64,000 nucleotides of DNA from Odoribacter sp. (GCA_013824715.1 PNOH01000027.1:1-64000), one strand, 5' to 3'. Shown: positions 25,053 through 34,403, counted from the stretch's first letter. Program-made: numbers and translations. Notes: generated from the letters alone by a model not told the origin.

Positions 25053-25084
25053 TATCCTTTGCCGTCTGGCTTCAGCCGACATGA
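25053..25084 (+). repeat. REP-like palindromic element upstream of ispH
   Basis: TATCCTTTGCCGTCTGGCTT followed by CAGCCGACATGA is a fourth copy of the element seen at 12551, 12608 and 17602. It lies between the PIN pair and ispH, immediately before the GTG start, so it may be in the ispH leader. Confidence 0.6.
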
Positions 25085-25107
25085 TTAGATGAATTAAAAT
25101 TAAACAA

Positions 25108-25962
25108 GTGATCGTAGAAATTGACCAAAAATCAGGATTTTGTTTCGGAGTGGTGCATGCCATCGGAAAAGCAGAGGAAACGCTTGGAAAAGAAGATACG
25201 CTCTATTCACTTGGTCACATCGTACATAACGAACTGGAAGTAAAACGACTTCAGGAACTGGGATTGCAGACGATTAATCATGAGGAATACTTCAGGCTAA
25301 AGAATTGTAAGGTTCTTATTCGGGCACATGGAGAACCACCATCAACCTACAAATATGCTCAGGAAAACAATATCACATTGATTGATGCGACTTGCCCGGT
25401 AGTTTTAAAACTTCAGGAACGGGTAAAAAAAGCAGCCGAAACGATGAAAAAGGAAGATGGCCAGGTGGTGATCTTTGGGCATTTAGGTCATGCTGAAGTT
25501 GCAGGTCTCGCAGGTCAAACCAATGATGAAGCGATTATTATCGATCATCCTGATGATTACCTGAAACTTGATCCGTCGCGACCGGTAATTGTATTTTCAC
25601 AAACCACCAAGTCGGTTGAAGATTTCAGAAAGCTGACACAAAATATCAGGGAACAAGCTCTATCCGGCCGGGTTGAGACTCATGATACCATTTGCAGACA
25701 GGTTTCAAACAGAGTAGCGCACCTCGGGCAATTTGCCACAAGGTTTGAAGTGATTGTTTTTACAGGAGGTCGCCAAAGCTCTAATGCTCAGGTTCTTTTT
25801 GATGTCTGCAAAAAGCAAAATGAACGCAGCTATTTTGTGTCTTCACCCGAAGAAGTAAAATCAGAATGGTTTTCAGGAGTTGAAACCGTTGGTATATGTG
25901 GGGCAACATCCACGCCGCAATGGCTCATGGAAAAAGTGGCCGAAAAGATCAGGCAAATTTAA
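25108..25962 (+). CDS. ispH: 4-hydroxy-3-methylbut-2-enyl diphosphate reductase
   Basis: A 284-residue IspH (LytB) starting at GTG. The three cluster cysteines Cys12 (SGFCFGV), Cys96 (DATCPVV) and Cys196 (DTICRQVSNR) bind the [4Fe-4S] centre; His40, His74 in RAHGEPP and the GHLGHAEV block fit the substrate pocket, and GATSTP near 265 is the diphosphate-binding SxS/T loop. It makes IPP and DMAPP in the last step of the MEP isoprenoid pathway. pfkA follows after 25 bases in what looks like one operon. A TATATTTG -7 element lies at 25040-25047. Confidence 0.95.
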   Translation: MIVEIDQKSGFCFGVVHAIGKAEETLGKEDTLYSLGHIVHNELEVKRLQELGLQTINHEEYFRLKNCKVLIRAHGEPPSTYKYAQENNITLIDATCPVVLKLQERVKKAAETMKKEDGQVVIFGHLGHAEVAGLAGQTNDEAIIIDHPDDYLKLDPSRPVIVFSQTTKSVEDFRKLTQNIREQALSGRVETHDTICRQVSNRVAHLGQFATRFEVIVFTGGRQSSNAQVLFDVCKKQNERSYFVSSPEEVKSEWFSGVETVGICGATSTPQWLMEKVAEKIRQI

Positions 25963-25987
25963 GTCATTACTTAAAAATAAATTTACC

Positions 25988-27007
25988 ATGACAATAAAAG
26001 ATATGAGTACCGAACCAGTTTTAAAAAGAAAAAAGCTGCAAAAAATTGGCGTTTTTACTTCAGGTGGCGATTCCCCGGGAATGAATGCTGCTATCCGTGC
26101 AGTAACACGTGCGGCATTGGCCAATAAATTAAAAGTGGTTGGTATCAGGCGTGGATTTCAGGGAATGATCGAAGGAGATTTTATTAATTTGAAATCATCT
26201 GATGTCAGCGGTATTCTGCAATTGGGCGGTACCATGCTTAAAACAGCGCGGAGTGCAGAATTCAGAACTGCTGAAGGCCGCGAAAAAGCCTTTCAGCAAC
26301 TGAAAAAGGCTGATATTGACGCAGTGGTTGTGATTGGCGGCGATGGCTCGTTTACCGGTGCGCTGGTCATGTCTCAGGAATACGATATATCGTTCGTTGG
26401 AATCCCCGGAACCATTGACAACGATATGTTTGGCACTGATTACACGATTGGCTACGATACTGCGCTGAATACCGTGGTTGAAGCTGTAGATAAAATTAAA
26501 GATACGGCCCGCTCGCATGGACGGATTTTCTTTGTTGAAGTAATGGGCCGGGAGGCCGGTCTTTTAGCATTAACCAGCGGAATTGCCTGTGGCGCTGAAG
26601 TTATTCTAATTCCTGAAGCTAAAGGTGATTTCAACAACCTGAAAAAGTTTCTGGATAAAGGATATAAAAATAAGGAAACCAGCGGAATAGTCATGGTTGC
26701 TGAAGGCGATGAGGCTGGCGGCGCACTGAAAATTGCGGAAGATGTCCGAAAATCGCATCCTGATCTGGATGTACGTGTTTCCATTTTAGGGCACATTCAA
26801 CGTGGAGGAAGCCCAACAGCAAAAGATCGGGTAAATGCTACCAAAATGGGAGTGGCGGCTATCGATGCACTACTCGATGATCAGAAAAGTATCATGATTG
26901 GACTCGATAATGAAAAGATTGTGCATGTTCCTTTCAATAAAGCGGTGAAATTAAACCATACCATTGATACCAATTTGCTGGATATTCAGAAGCTGTTGAA
27001 TATTTGA
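25988..27007 (+). CDS. pfkA: ATP-dependent 6-phosphofructokinase
   Basis: A 339-residue PfkA from the ATG at 25988. The open frame runs back into ispH but homology starts at IGVFTSGGDSPGMNAAIRA. Other landmarks are VVIGGDGSFTGA (Gly after GGD indicates ATP rather than pyrophosphate use), GIPGTIDNDMFGTDYTIGYD with catalytic Asp and Thr, FVEVMGREAG, and GHIQRGGSPTAKDR. It phosphorylates fructose-6-phosphate in glycolysis. It is cotranscribed with ispH as commonly seen in Bacteroidota. Confidence 0.95.
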   Translation: MTIKDMSTEPVLKRKKLQKIGVFTSGGDSPGMNAAIRAVTRAALANKLKVVGIRRGFQGMIEGDFINLKSSDVSGILQLGGTMLKTARSAEFRTAEGREKAFQQLKKADIDAVVVIGGDGSFTGALVMSQEYDISFVGIPGTIDNDMFGTDYTIGYDTALNTVVEAVDKIKDTARSHGRIFFVEVMGREAGLLALTSGIACGAEVILIPEAKGDFNNLKKFLDKGYKNKETSGIVMVAEGDEAGGALKIAEDVRKSHPDLDVRVSILGHIQRGGSPTAKDRVNATKMGVAAIDALLDDQKSIMIGLDNEKIVHVPFNKAVKLNHTIDTNLLDIQKLLNI

Positions 27008-27050
27008 GAAAGTTCGAAGTGCCTAAAATTGAGATATTTACTATTTTGTT

Positions 27051-27105
27051 ATTTACAATTTACTATTTAAAGCTCATTAGTTTGTGCAAATAGTAAATTG
27101 TAAAT
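27051..27105. repeat. 18-bp perfect inverted repeat between pfkA and the chemoreceptor gene
   Basis: ATTTACAATTTACTATTT (27051-27068) and AAATAGTAAATTGTAAAT (27088-27105) are exact inverse copies around a 19-base loop. It lies between convergent genes and could end transcription from both sides, but no T-run follows the arms. Confidence 0.7.
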
Positions 27106-27127
27106 GGTCTAATTGTCAATTCGTTGT

Positions 27128-29035
27128 TTAGCTTAAGCCTTCAATCTTGAAATAGGAAATCAGTTTCTTCAGGTTCTTGGCATGTCCTGAAATGCTTTTT
27201 GAATTGACCGACAACTCGAACGACGATTCTGCATTTTGCTGGGTCACCATATTCAGTTGCTGAATTCCCTGATTGATTTCCTCTGAGCTCATTTTTTGTT
27301 CGAGACTCGATTTTGCAATTTGTTTGACCAAATTGGCTGTATGTTCAATATCCGGAATGATTTCCAGCAGTTTTGTACCGGTTTCCTGAGCCTGAAGTAA
27401 TCCCTTTGACGATAGTTCGTTAATTTCCTTTGCAGCAAGCTGTGACCTTTCGGCTAACTTTTTAATTTCTGCCGCTACAACTCCGAATCCTTTTCCCTGA
27501 ATTCCGTACCTGGAAGCTTCAATTGCGGCATTGATTGCCAGTAAGTTGGTTTGTTTGGCAATTTCTCCAACGATCGAAATTTTCTGAACAATGTTGTTCA
27601 TGGATTGGATCAAAGCTTTGGTGGATTCGTTACCAACCTGCATTCCCACTGCGGCTTTGATGGCTATTTTTTCGGTTTCCTGCGCATTCCGTGTATTTTG
27701 TTGGATGCGCGACATCATCAGTTCCATCGAGGTCGAAATCTCTTCGGATGAAGCGGCCTGATTATTGGCCCCATCAGCCAATTTGACCGACGATTCGAGT
27801 AATTCGAGACTGCTATCAGTAATGGTGTCCGAACTTTGAATAATTTCACTCAGTATGGTTGTTAGCCTGGAGGCCATCATGGTGAGTGATTCGGCCAAAT
27901 CTCCAATTTCATCGTTTTGCTTAATATTCAGACTGGAGTTAAGATTACCTGTTGAGATAGTCCGTGCAAAATTGACACCTTTAACAATCGGGGCGCTAAT
28001 TTTTCCGGCAATAAAATAGATAATAATGAAAAGTAGTACCAAGCCGACAAAACCAACCAAAATGGCATTAAAGAAAACTTTTTTAGGTTCCTGAAGAATA
28101 ACCCGGGTTGGAACTTCGACTCCAATAATCCATTTGGTCGTAGTATTTCCTATCCTGATGGGTTGAAGTGAAACAAAATACTCCTCGTTATTTTGCGAAT
28201 TCGTATAGGTGAATGAATTGGAAATATTACTACTTGCTTGTTCCTGAATTGATTTAAACGAAATACTGTCGGAGGCAAGATTTTTAAAAAAGTCTTTCCC
28301 TGTAAGAGTTTGATCAGTATGTGCAACAACCATTCTGTTGCCTGCAACAATATACGAAACGGATTCTTTAAACGGATTTATTCCCGAAATCAGTTTGTTC
28401 ATGTGTGCCAGTGAAATATCAATGCCTACCAATCCTTCAAATTGTCCGGCAGGGTTTTGAATCGGAACAAAAAGTGCAGTCATCAGAACTCCTGCCAATT
28501 CTTTGGTTACCACGTCGTAATACGGATCCCAAATCATTTCCCTATTCATCTCCCGCGCAATGTAATAGATCCCTTTAATTTCGGCATTGGTTGTATCAAC
28601 TATAGCTTTTTGAAACTTGATCTGATTGTTTGCACGGTAATAGATATTCCGTATCCGGCCATTCTTTTTTTTGTAGCCCGGGTCGAGTGTTTTTAATTCC
28701 CAGTATAGTCCGACAGATAAAAAACCGGGATTTTTATTCAGATTGCTGTAAAGAACGTTTTCGAAGAATACATCGCGCTGTGCAGGTTCATATTTTTTGT
28801 GGGTACTGAATACATTTTGCATCGTACGGGCCGATTCCATCATCACATTTAATTCTTCCGAAATCTTGCTCTGGTATTCGCGGGTCGAACCTTTTACGAT
28901 CTCGATTGAATCGGAATAGGCAGTTTTTTGAAAATGGTAACTGAGGTATCCAATTGCTATAATGTAAATTAAAGTTGCAGCGCTAAGAATATAAATATTC
29001 AGTTTAAGCTTCAGATTGAATCTTCTACGGCTCAT
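27128..29035 (-). CDS. Methyl-accepting chemotaxis protein with dCache-like sensor
   Basis: About 635 residues from the ATG at 29035. It has a first membrane helix (about 15-35), a periplasmic Cache-type sensor (about 40-315; YYIAREMNREMIWDPYYD fits dCache_1), a second membrane helix (about 325-347), HAMP, and the signalling domain. The hairpin tip is EIAKQTNLLAINAAIEASRY at about 494-513, close to the universal MCP core but with Ser/Tyr in place of Ala/Gly. dCache sensors often bind amino acids or organic acids. No other che gene is in the window, so it works with a CheA/W set elsewhere. It is divergent from priA. Confidence 0.92.
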   Translation of the reverse strand: MSRRRFNLKLKLNIYILSAATLIYIIAIGYLSYHFQKTAYSDSIEIVKGSTREYQSKISEELNVMMESARTMQNVFSTHKKYEPAQRDVFFENVLYSNLNKNPGFLSVGLYWELKTLDPGYKKKNGRIRNIYYRANNQIKFQKAIVDTTNAEIKGIYYIAREMNREMIWDPYYDVVTKELAGVLMTALFVPIQNPAGQFEGLVGIDISLAHMNKLISGINPFKESVSYIVAGNRMVVAHTDQTLTGKDFFKNLASDSISFKSIQEQASSNISNSFTYTNSQNNEEYFVSLQPIRIGNTTTKWIIGVEVPTRVILQEPKKVFFNAILVGFVGLVLLFIIIYFIAGKISAPIVKGVNFARTISTGNLNSSLNIKQNDEIGDLAESLTMMASRLTTILSEIIQSSDTITDSSLELLESSVKLADGANNQAASSEEISTSMELMMSRIQQNTRNAQETEKIAIKAAVGMQVGNESTKALIQSMNNIVQKISIVGEIAKQTNLLAINAAIEASRYGIQGKGFGVVAAEIKKLAERSQLAAKEINELSSKGLLQAQETGTKLLEIIPDIEHTANLVKQIAKSSLEQKMSSEEINQGIQQLNMVTQQNAESSFELSVNSKSISGHAKNLKKLISYFKIEGLS

Positions 29036-29118
29036 AATGGTCAAAATTAATTTGTTGAGTATTTAAGTTGTTATTCATCCTGAAGATTGATGAACTTTGA
29101 CTAAGTTAGAATTATAAA

Positions 29119-29149
29119 TTGAAATCAAAAATCTTTTTCAGTATTTTGC
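29119..29149 (+). promoter_or_regulatory. Promoter of priA with very short leader
   Basis: TTG at 29119-29121, a 20-base spacer, then TATTTTGC at 29142-29149 resembles the Bacteroidota consensus with one base missing in the -7 box. The ATG at 29154 is only about 5 bases downstream, so the transcript may be almost leaderless. Confidence 0.5.
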
Positions 29150-29153
29150 ACCA

Positions 29154-31643
29154 ATGATGGAAGATTTGCTTTTTGCCGATGTTATTTTGCCCTTGCCACT
29201 CGGGTACCGTTATACCTATCGGGTCCCGGCGGCTTTCCAGATGCGCATAAAAACGGGAGCCCGGGTTATTGTGCAATTTGGAAAACGCAAATTTTTCTCC
29301 GCACTGGTATATAAGCTTCACCAAACTATGCCGACAGGCGGTTTTGATATTAAAGACATTGATGCAATTCTGGACGAAGAGCCTATTATTAGTGAAAAAC
29401 AGCTCGTTTTATGGGAGTGGATTGCCAATTACTATTGCTGCACGTTGGGCGAAGTTTATAAAGCTGCGCTACCTTCCGGGCTTAAACTCGAAAGCCAGAC
29501 AAAAATCAGCCTTAATCCTGAAGCAATAATAGGAGAGGGCTTTAATGATAAAGAAACCGCCGTTATCCTTTTGCTTGAAAGCCGGAAAACTGCAAGTATT
29601 CAGGACTTAAACCGGTTCCTCGGGCAACTATCTTCATTTGCTGTCCTGAAGGTGTTACTCGAAAAGAATGCGGTAATTGTTGAAGAGCAACTACGCGAAA
29701 GCTACAAGCCCAAATTAATCTCAACAGTCAGGCTTAATCCTGAATATCAATCCGACGAAAAATTAAACTCAATGCTTGACTTGCTGGCCAGAAAAGCCAA
29801 AAAGCAGGAGCAGCTTCTTAAAATCTTTCTGGCTGAAACCTTGTATGGCGATTTGGATCAGACCGAAATAAGTAAAAGAGATCTGCTTGAACTGGCCGAC
29901 GCTTCTGATGCTGCACTGAAAGGTCTGGAAGAAAAGCAGGTTCTGGAAGTATTTCAAAAAGAAATCGGGCGGATTGACCGGCCCCAAAGTAGCGAATTGC
30001 TGATCAAGGAGCTTTCGGAACCTCAACAAATGGCTTATGATGAAATATTGAAGCAATTTGAGGCTCAACAAACAGTCTTGCTTAACGGAGTGACATCGAG
30101 CGGAAAAACAGAGATTTATATCCGGCTGATTGAAGAACAGTTGAAAATAGGAAAACAAGTGCTTTACCTTGTTCCTGAAATCGGACTGACCACCCAAATT
30201 ATTACCCGGTTGAAAACAGCTTTTGGTGATTTGGCAGGAATTTATCACTCCAAATTTAATGATGCCGAGCGGGTTGAAATCTGGTTTAATGTACTGAATG
30301 AAAAATCAGGAAAAACGGGTCAGCAGTATAAAGTAATACTTGGGGCACGTTCGGCTATTTTTCTGCCTTTCAGAGATTTGGGATTGATCATTGTTGACGA
30401 GGAACACGAGAATTCTTACAAGCAATTTGATCCGGCGCCACGTTACAATGCCCGCGATATGGCCATCCTAATGGGTAGTATTCATGGGGCAAAGGTGCTT
30501 TTAGGTTCGGCCACACCGTCATACGAAACCTTCTTCAACGCCAAAGCCGGGAAATATGGTTTGGTCAATCTTTCAGAGCGTTTTCTGGGCATCGAAATGC
30601 CTGAGCTTATTCCGGCAAATACTCAGGAAGCTTACAAACGCAAGCAAATGCGATCGGTTTTCACTCCCGAACTTTACGGCGAAATTGCCACTGCTCTAAT
30701 TAATAAGGAGCAGGTCATTCTTTTCCAGAACAGGCGGGGTTTTGCGCCATTTGTTCAGTGTGGCAAATGCGGCTGGATTCCGAAATGCAGGTATTGCGAT
30801 GTAAGCAAAACTTACCACAAAAACCGTTCGGGCCTGATTTGCCATTATTGCGGCCATGCCACTTCAATGGCCATCAAATGCGAAGAGTGTGGTTCAGAGG
30901 AAATTAAACCCCGGGGTTTCGGAACCGAAAAAATTGAAGACGAAATTCAGCTTCTTTTTCCTGAAGCCCGCGTGGCGCGGATGGATTTGGATACGACAAG
31001 GGCAAAAAAAGCGTATGACCAGTTAATCTGGCAATTCGAAAATGGTAAAATTGATATTTTGGTTGGTACCCAAATGGTAACCAAAGGACTCGACTTTGAT
31101 CATGTTCGCGTCGTTGGAGTTTTGAATGCCGATAATTTGCTGAACTATCCCGATTTCAGATCATACGAACGCAGTTTCCAGTTGATTATGCAGGTGAGTG
31201 GCCGTGCAGGGCGGAAACATAACAGAGGAAAGGTTATTGTACAAACCAGTCAGCCTAATCATCCGGTCATTCAGGATGTGATAGCCAGCGATTATTACCG
31301 CTTATTCAGCCGGCAAATGGCCGAACGAAAAATGTTTCGCTATCCTCCTTATTTCCGGCTCATCAAAATTGTGGTGAAACATCAGAATAAAGACCGGCTC
31401 GATTTGGCAGCACTGCATGTTGCAACGGCTTTACGTACCATTTTTAATAAAAATGTTCTTGGTCCGGAATATCCGGTTGTAGGGCGAATCCAGATGTGGT
31501 TTCAGAAAGAAATACTGATCAAATTACCCCGCGACGGAAAAATTCAGGATGCCAAATCGAAAATCATGGAAATCATTAACAACGCCAAATCGCTACCAAA
31601 CAATAGTCAATTGATTGTTTATGCCGATGTTGACCCGATGTAA
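29154..31643 (+). CDS. priA: Primosomal protein N' (replication restart helicase)
   Basis: An 829-residue PriA. The N-terminal 3'-DNA-binding domain (about 1-100) is followed by a winged-helix part, a superfamily 2 helicase core with Walker A GVTSSGKT (about 312-320) and Walker B DEEHE (about 413), and an inserted double zinc site made by four CxxC-like pairs (CGKCG, CRYC, CHYCG, CEECG, about 536-585). Later motifs include GTQMVTKGLDF and QVSGRAGR. It rebuilds replication forks away from oriC by loading DnaB. All motifs are intact. Confidence 0.95.
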   Translation: MMEDLLFADVILPLPLGYRYTYRVPAAFQMRIKTGARVIVQFGKRKFFSALVYKLHQTMPTGGFDIKDIDAILDEEPIISEKQLVLWEWIANYYCCTLGEVYKAALPSGLKLESQTKISLNPEAIIGEGFNDKETAVILLLESRKTASIQDLNRFLGQLSSFAVLKVLLEKNAVIVEEQLRESYKPKLISTVRLNPEYQSDEKLNSMLDLLARKAKKQEQLLKIFLAETLYGDLDQTEISKRDLLELADASDAALKGLEEKQVLEVFQKEIGRIDRPQSSELLIKELSEPQQMAYDEILKQFEAQQTVLLNGVTSSGKTEIYIRLIEEQLKIGKQVLYLVPEIGLTTQIITRLKTAFGDLAGIYHSKFNDAERVEIWFNVLNEKSGKTGQQYKVILGARSAIFLPFRDLGLIIVDEEHENSYKQFDPAPRYNARDMAILMGSIHGAKVLLGSATPSYETFFNAKAGKYGLVNLSERFLGIEMPELIPANTQEAYKRKQMRSVFTPELYGEIATALINKEQVILFQNRRGFAPFVQCGKCGWIPKCRYCDVSKTYHKNRSGLICHYCGHATSMAIKCEECGSEEIKPRGFGTEKIEDEIQLLFPEARVARMDLDTTRAKKAYDQLIWQFENGKIDILVGTQMVTKGLDFDHVRVVGVLNADNLLNYPDFRSYERSFQLIMQVSGRAGRKHNRGKVIVQTSQPNHPVIQDVIASDYYRLFSRQMAERKMFRYPPYFRLIKIVVKHQNKDRLDLAALHVATALRTIFNKNVLGPEYPVVGRIQMWFQKEILIKLPRDGKIQDAKSKIMEIINNAKSLPNNSQLIVYADVDPM

Positions 31644-31650
31644 CCTTGAA

Positions 31651-32538
31651 TTATTTCAACGCAATTTCTTCCGGCCTTGTATGTTTCCATCGTTTGTGCG
31701 ACCAAAGCCAAAGTTCAGGTCTTTTACGGATAATTTCCTCCAAAAATTTAGTGTGTGCTTTTGTAACTTCGTATTCTTTAGTTTGCGAGGCATCATCGAA
31801 AAGTTTGGTGAATTCAACCTCGTAAAAACCACGGCGAACTTTCTGAATATCCATAAAAACAACTGCCTGTTTAAACCTGGAGGCTACTTTTTCAGCTCCC
31901 GGAAAAACCGCAGTTTCCTGGTTCAGAAACATCATCCAGTAGTCAGTATCTTTAAGGGCGGTTTGGTCGGTCAGGTAATAAGTCGCCGATAATTGACCGC
32001 TTTTTTCGAGTTCAAGCATGGTCCGAAGCGAAATCCGGGCAGGCATCATGAACATTCCAAACCTGGAACGGACACTCTTGATATAGTGATCAAACGTTTC
32101 GTTTTGAATCGGACGGTATATCACATGCACCTGGTGACGGATGACTTTAGGCAGAGAAAGGGTCCATTCCCAGTTGCCGTAATGACCAGAAAGAAGGGCG
32201 ATACTTTTCCCCTGATCGTACAATTCATCCAGAACTTGCGGATTTTTATAATGAAACCGCTTTCTTACTGATTCTTCGGACATTTGAATAGCCTTGAAGG
32301 TTTCAACTACCAGATCGGCAAAATGCAGATAAAATTTGCGGGCAATTTCGTTTATTTCCTGATCAGTTTTTTCAGGAAAGGAATTTTTAAGGTTCTGAAT
32401 GACCGTTTTTTTTCGATAGCCAATCAGGTAATAACTACCCAGAAAGATGAGATCAGCCCACAAATAAATCAGCCAGAACGGTGTAAACCCGAGCAGTTTG
32501 AGTATGAAAACGCCAATTTGGGCTATCACTTTTTTCAT
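31651..32538 (-). CDS. Lipid A biosynthesis acyltransferase, second copy
   Basis: A 295-residue LpxL/HtrB-type acyltransferase with an N-terminal membrane segment and the catalytic HxxxxE in GHYGNWEW (His119, Glu124). It adds a secondary acyl chain to lipid A at the inner membrane. It follows its paralogue by 9 bases, and both share nearly the same layout (YRKKTVIQNLKNSFPEK against YRRKVVHENLVRSFPEK) and identical catalytic positions, so the pair arose by tandem duplication. Which chain each adds is not visible. Confidence 0.9.
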   Translation of the reverse strand: MKKVIAQIGVFILKLLGFTPFWLIYLWADLIFLGSYYLIGYRKKTVIQNLKNSFPEKTDQEINEIARKFYLHFADLVVETFKAIQMSEESVRKRFHYKNPQVLDELYDQGKSIALLSGHYGNWEWTLSLPKVIRHQVHVIYRPIQNETFDHYIKSVRSRFGMFMMPARISLRTMLELEKSGQLSATYYLTDQTALKDTDYWMMFLNQETAVFPGAEKVASRFKQAVVFMDIQKVRRGFYEVEFTKLFDDASQTKEYEVTKAHTKFLEEIIRKRPELWLWSHKRWKHTRPEEIALK

Positions 32539-32547
32539 TGTTTTAAT

Positions 32548-33465
32548 CTATTGTCTGATATCTTCAATCTCCCGTGGGTAAATTTCAATATTCGCAGGTC
32601 GTTTATGTTTCCACCTTCTGTGCGACCACAACCAGTATTCGGGTTCTGACCTGATAATTTCTTCGAGTTTTTGTACATAGGCAATCAGGATATCTTCTGG
32701 TTTTACTTCCGAAGGGTTTTCAATTAGTTTGTAATGAAAAACCTCATATCGGCTTCTTCCAACTTTTCGGGTATGGTGCATGATTACCGGCTGATTAGTT
32801 TTAATCGCAATTTTCATAGGTCCGGAGAAAAAGGCCGTTTCCTGATTCAGAAATGTAGTCCAGAACTGTGAATTGGGTGGGGGAGTCTGATCGGCAGCAA
32901 GCATAAGCGCCCCATGTCTTTCAGCATGATTAAATGCCAGGGCTGTCCGAACTGAATGATTAACTTGTATGGATTTGGCGCCAAACCGTTCGCGCGTTTG
33001 CAATATAAATTTTTCGAGCTCCTTATTAGTCCTTACCGGATTATATACGACCAGAAACTGGGCTTTGATGAACCGTTGCATTGATCCGCTCCATTCCCAA
33101 TTGTTGTGGTGCTGGCCCAAAACGATAATACTTTTGCCCTGATTGTAGTATTCTTCATAGATATCCAGATTGTTAACCTTTAACCGTTCGTCAATTTGCT
33201 TTTCGGTCATTTGGTTAAACTTGATGGTCTCCAAACCCAGATCGCTCAGATGATGATAGAATTTTTTAGTTATCTGCCTGATTTCTTCCGGGCTTTTTTC
33301 AGGAAATGAACGGACAAGGTTTTCGTGTACAACTTTACGCCGATACCTGACCATATAATAAAGCAATACATAAAAAATATCGGCCAAACCATAAATGACC
33401 CAAAACGGCAGCCGGGCAGTTAATTTGCACAAGAGAACAACAAAACGGTCAAGAATAGAACTCAT
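32548..33465 (-). CDS. Lipid A biosynthesis acyltransferase, first copy
   Basis: A 305-residue LpxL/HtrB paralogue with the catalytic motif GQHHNNWEW (His119, Glu124). The first of two tandem genes; promoter TAGATTTG (-7 on the minus strand, 33488-33495) lies about 22 bases ahead. The expected role is late acylation of lipid A. Divergence from the second copy is large enough that the two may have different acyl or acceptor preferences. Confidence 0.9.
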   Translation of the reverse strand: MSSILDRFVVLLCKLTARLPFWVIYGLADIFYVLLYYMVRYRRKVVHENLVRSFPEKSPEEIRQITKKFYHHLSDLGLETIKFNQMTEKQIDERLKVNNLDIYEEYYNQGKSIIVLGQHHNNWEWSGSMQRFIKAQFLVVYNPVRTNKELEKFILQTRERFGAKSIQVNHSVRTALAFNHAERHGALMLAADQTPPPNSQFWTTFLNQETAFFSGPMKIAIKTNQPVIMHHTRKVGRSRYEVFHYKLIENPSEVKPEDILIAYVQKLEEIIRSEPEYWLWSHRRWKHKRPANIEIYPREIEDIRQ

Positions 33466-33542
33466 ACTTTTTTGAAATTTGAAACTGCAAATCTAAGCTA
33501 ATAAGTTACTTTGAAGCTCCATTAATTTAAGCCAGTTGTAAC

Positions 33543-34403
33543 TTAAAAAACCGGACGGGCAATCATTATCCCGTTATTTTTTGAGTTTGGACTGATGAAA
33601 TCAGTAAGCGGGCCTTCAGAAACCAACACTTTTTTTCCGCTTAAAGGGGCATGAAGAAGATAATATTCATTTCCTTTCTTAAGTATAATTCCGACATGGT
33701 TCACATCAACACCTTCAATACTACTGGTGAGAGCTATGATATCGCCATGATGTAAATGTTTGTATAAGTTGGGAATGTTATCCTTTGGGAAGTACATAAA
33801 ACCTGTTTCTGTTAGTTCTTTTTCCTGTTCGGCAATGGCCGGAATCAGCTCCGGATGATCTTTTAGTACAGGATAATCAGAAGGATGCGTACTCATGTAA
33901 TTGATGGTTTTGTTTGATTTTATGCCATTTTGATTGACTGTTTCGCTAATAATTCCTTTTTTATGGTTGTTGTGTATCCATTCGACAAAATAGTGTAGCC
34001 GGGATGGATATTGATTGCGAATTCCATCGCGGTACCTTAGGCGCTCAAGCTCTGAAACAAACGATGCAAAATCAGTTTTTCCGGATTTTACTGTTCGTGC
34101 CAAAGCCAGGCAGTTTTCGGCAAAAGTGGTACAATCCAATTCCCGCAGATTAATCACCATCCTTTCTTCCAATCCGTTTTCGAGCGATGCAACCACATAG
34201 GGAGTTTCCCGGAAAGATAAGCCAATCTCGGTGATCAGATCCGAAATAGGTAAGTCAGACTTTGAAGAGAAAAATTTTAGTTTTTCTTCAGCAATGCGTT
34301 TGTCTTCCGGTTTTTGAATGTAATCATTTTGTGTTGTCTGTGCATTTGAAATATTCAGTCCGGTTGAAAGTAAAATAACAATAATAGCAAAGAAGTTTTT
34401 CAT
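33543..34403 (-). CDS. DUF1460 (NlpC/P60-like) amidase-like protein
   Basis: A 286-residue exported protein (signal peptide to about residue 21). It matches the DUF1460 family: RELDCTTFAENCLALART with Cys91 as the likely nucleophile, and DVNHVGIIL with His236. The fold is of the NlpC/P60 papain-like type, and related Bacteroides proteins act as N-acetylmuramoyl-L-alanine amidases on cell wall fragments. Periplasmic peptidoglycan turnover or recycling is the likely role. It is divergent from the C1 peptidase gene. Confidence 0.85.
   Translation of the reverse strand: MKNFFAIIVILLSTGLNISNAQTTQNDYIQKPEDKRIAEEKLKFFSSKSDLPISDLITEIGLSFRETPYVVASLENGLEERMVINLRELDCTTFAENCLALARTVKSGKTDFASFVSELERLRYRDGIRNQYPSRLHYFVEWIHNNHKKGIISETVNQNGIKSNKTINYMSTHPSDYPVLKDHPELIPAIAEQEKELTETGFMYFPKDNIPNLYKHLHHGDIIALTSSIEGVDVNHVGIILKKGNEYYLLHAPLSGKKVLVSEGPLTDFISPNSKNNGIMIARPVF

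Noticed and set aside
25880-25987. Long N-terminal extension of pfkA overlapping ispH
   Set aside because: Homology begins at IGVFTSGGDSPG shortly after the ATG at 25988; the upstream frame is only open by chance within ispH.
24177-26111. CACGTG cores in cmk (24177-24182) and pfkA (26106-26111) as possible parS sites
   Set aside because: The flanks lack the inverted GTTTC/GAAAC arms of parS and both lie in coding sequence as ordinary codons (STRVA, TRAA).
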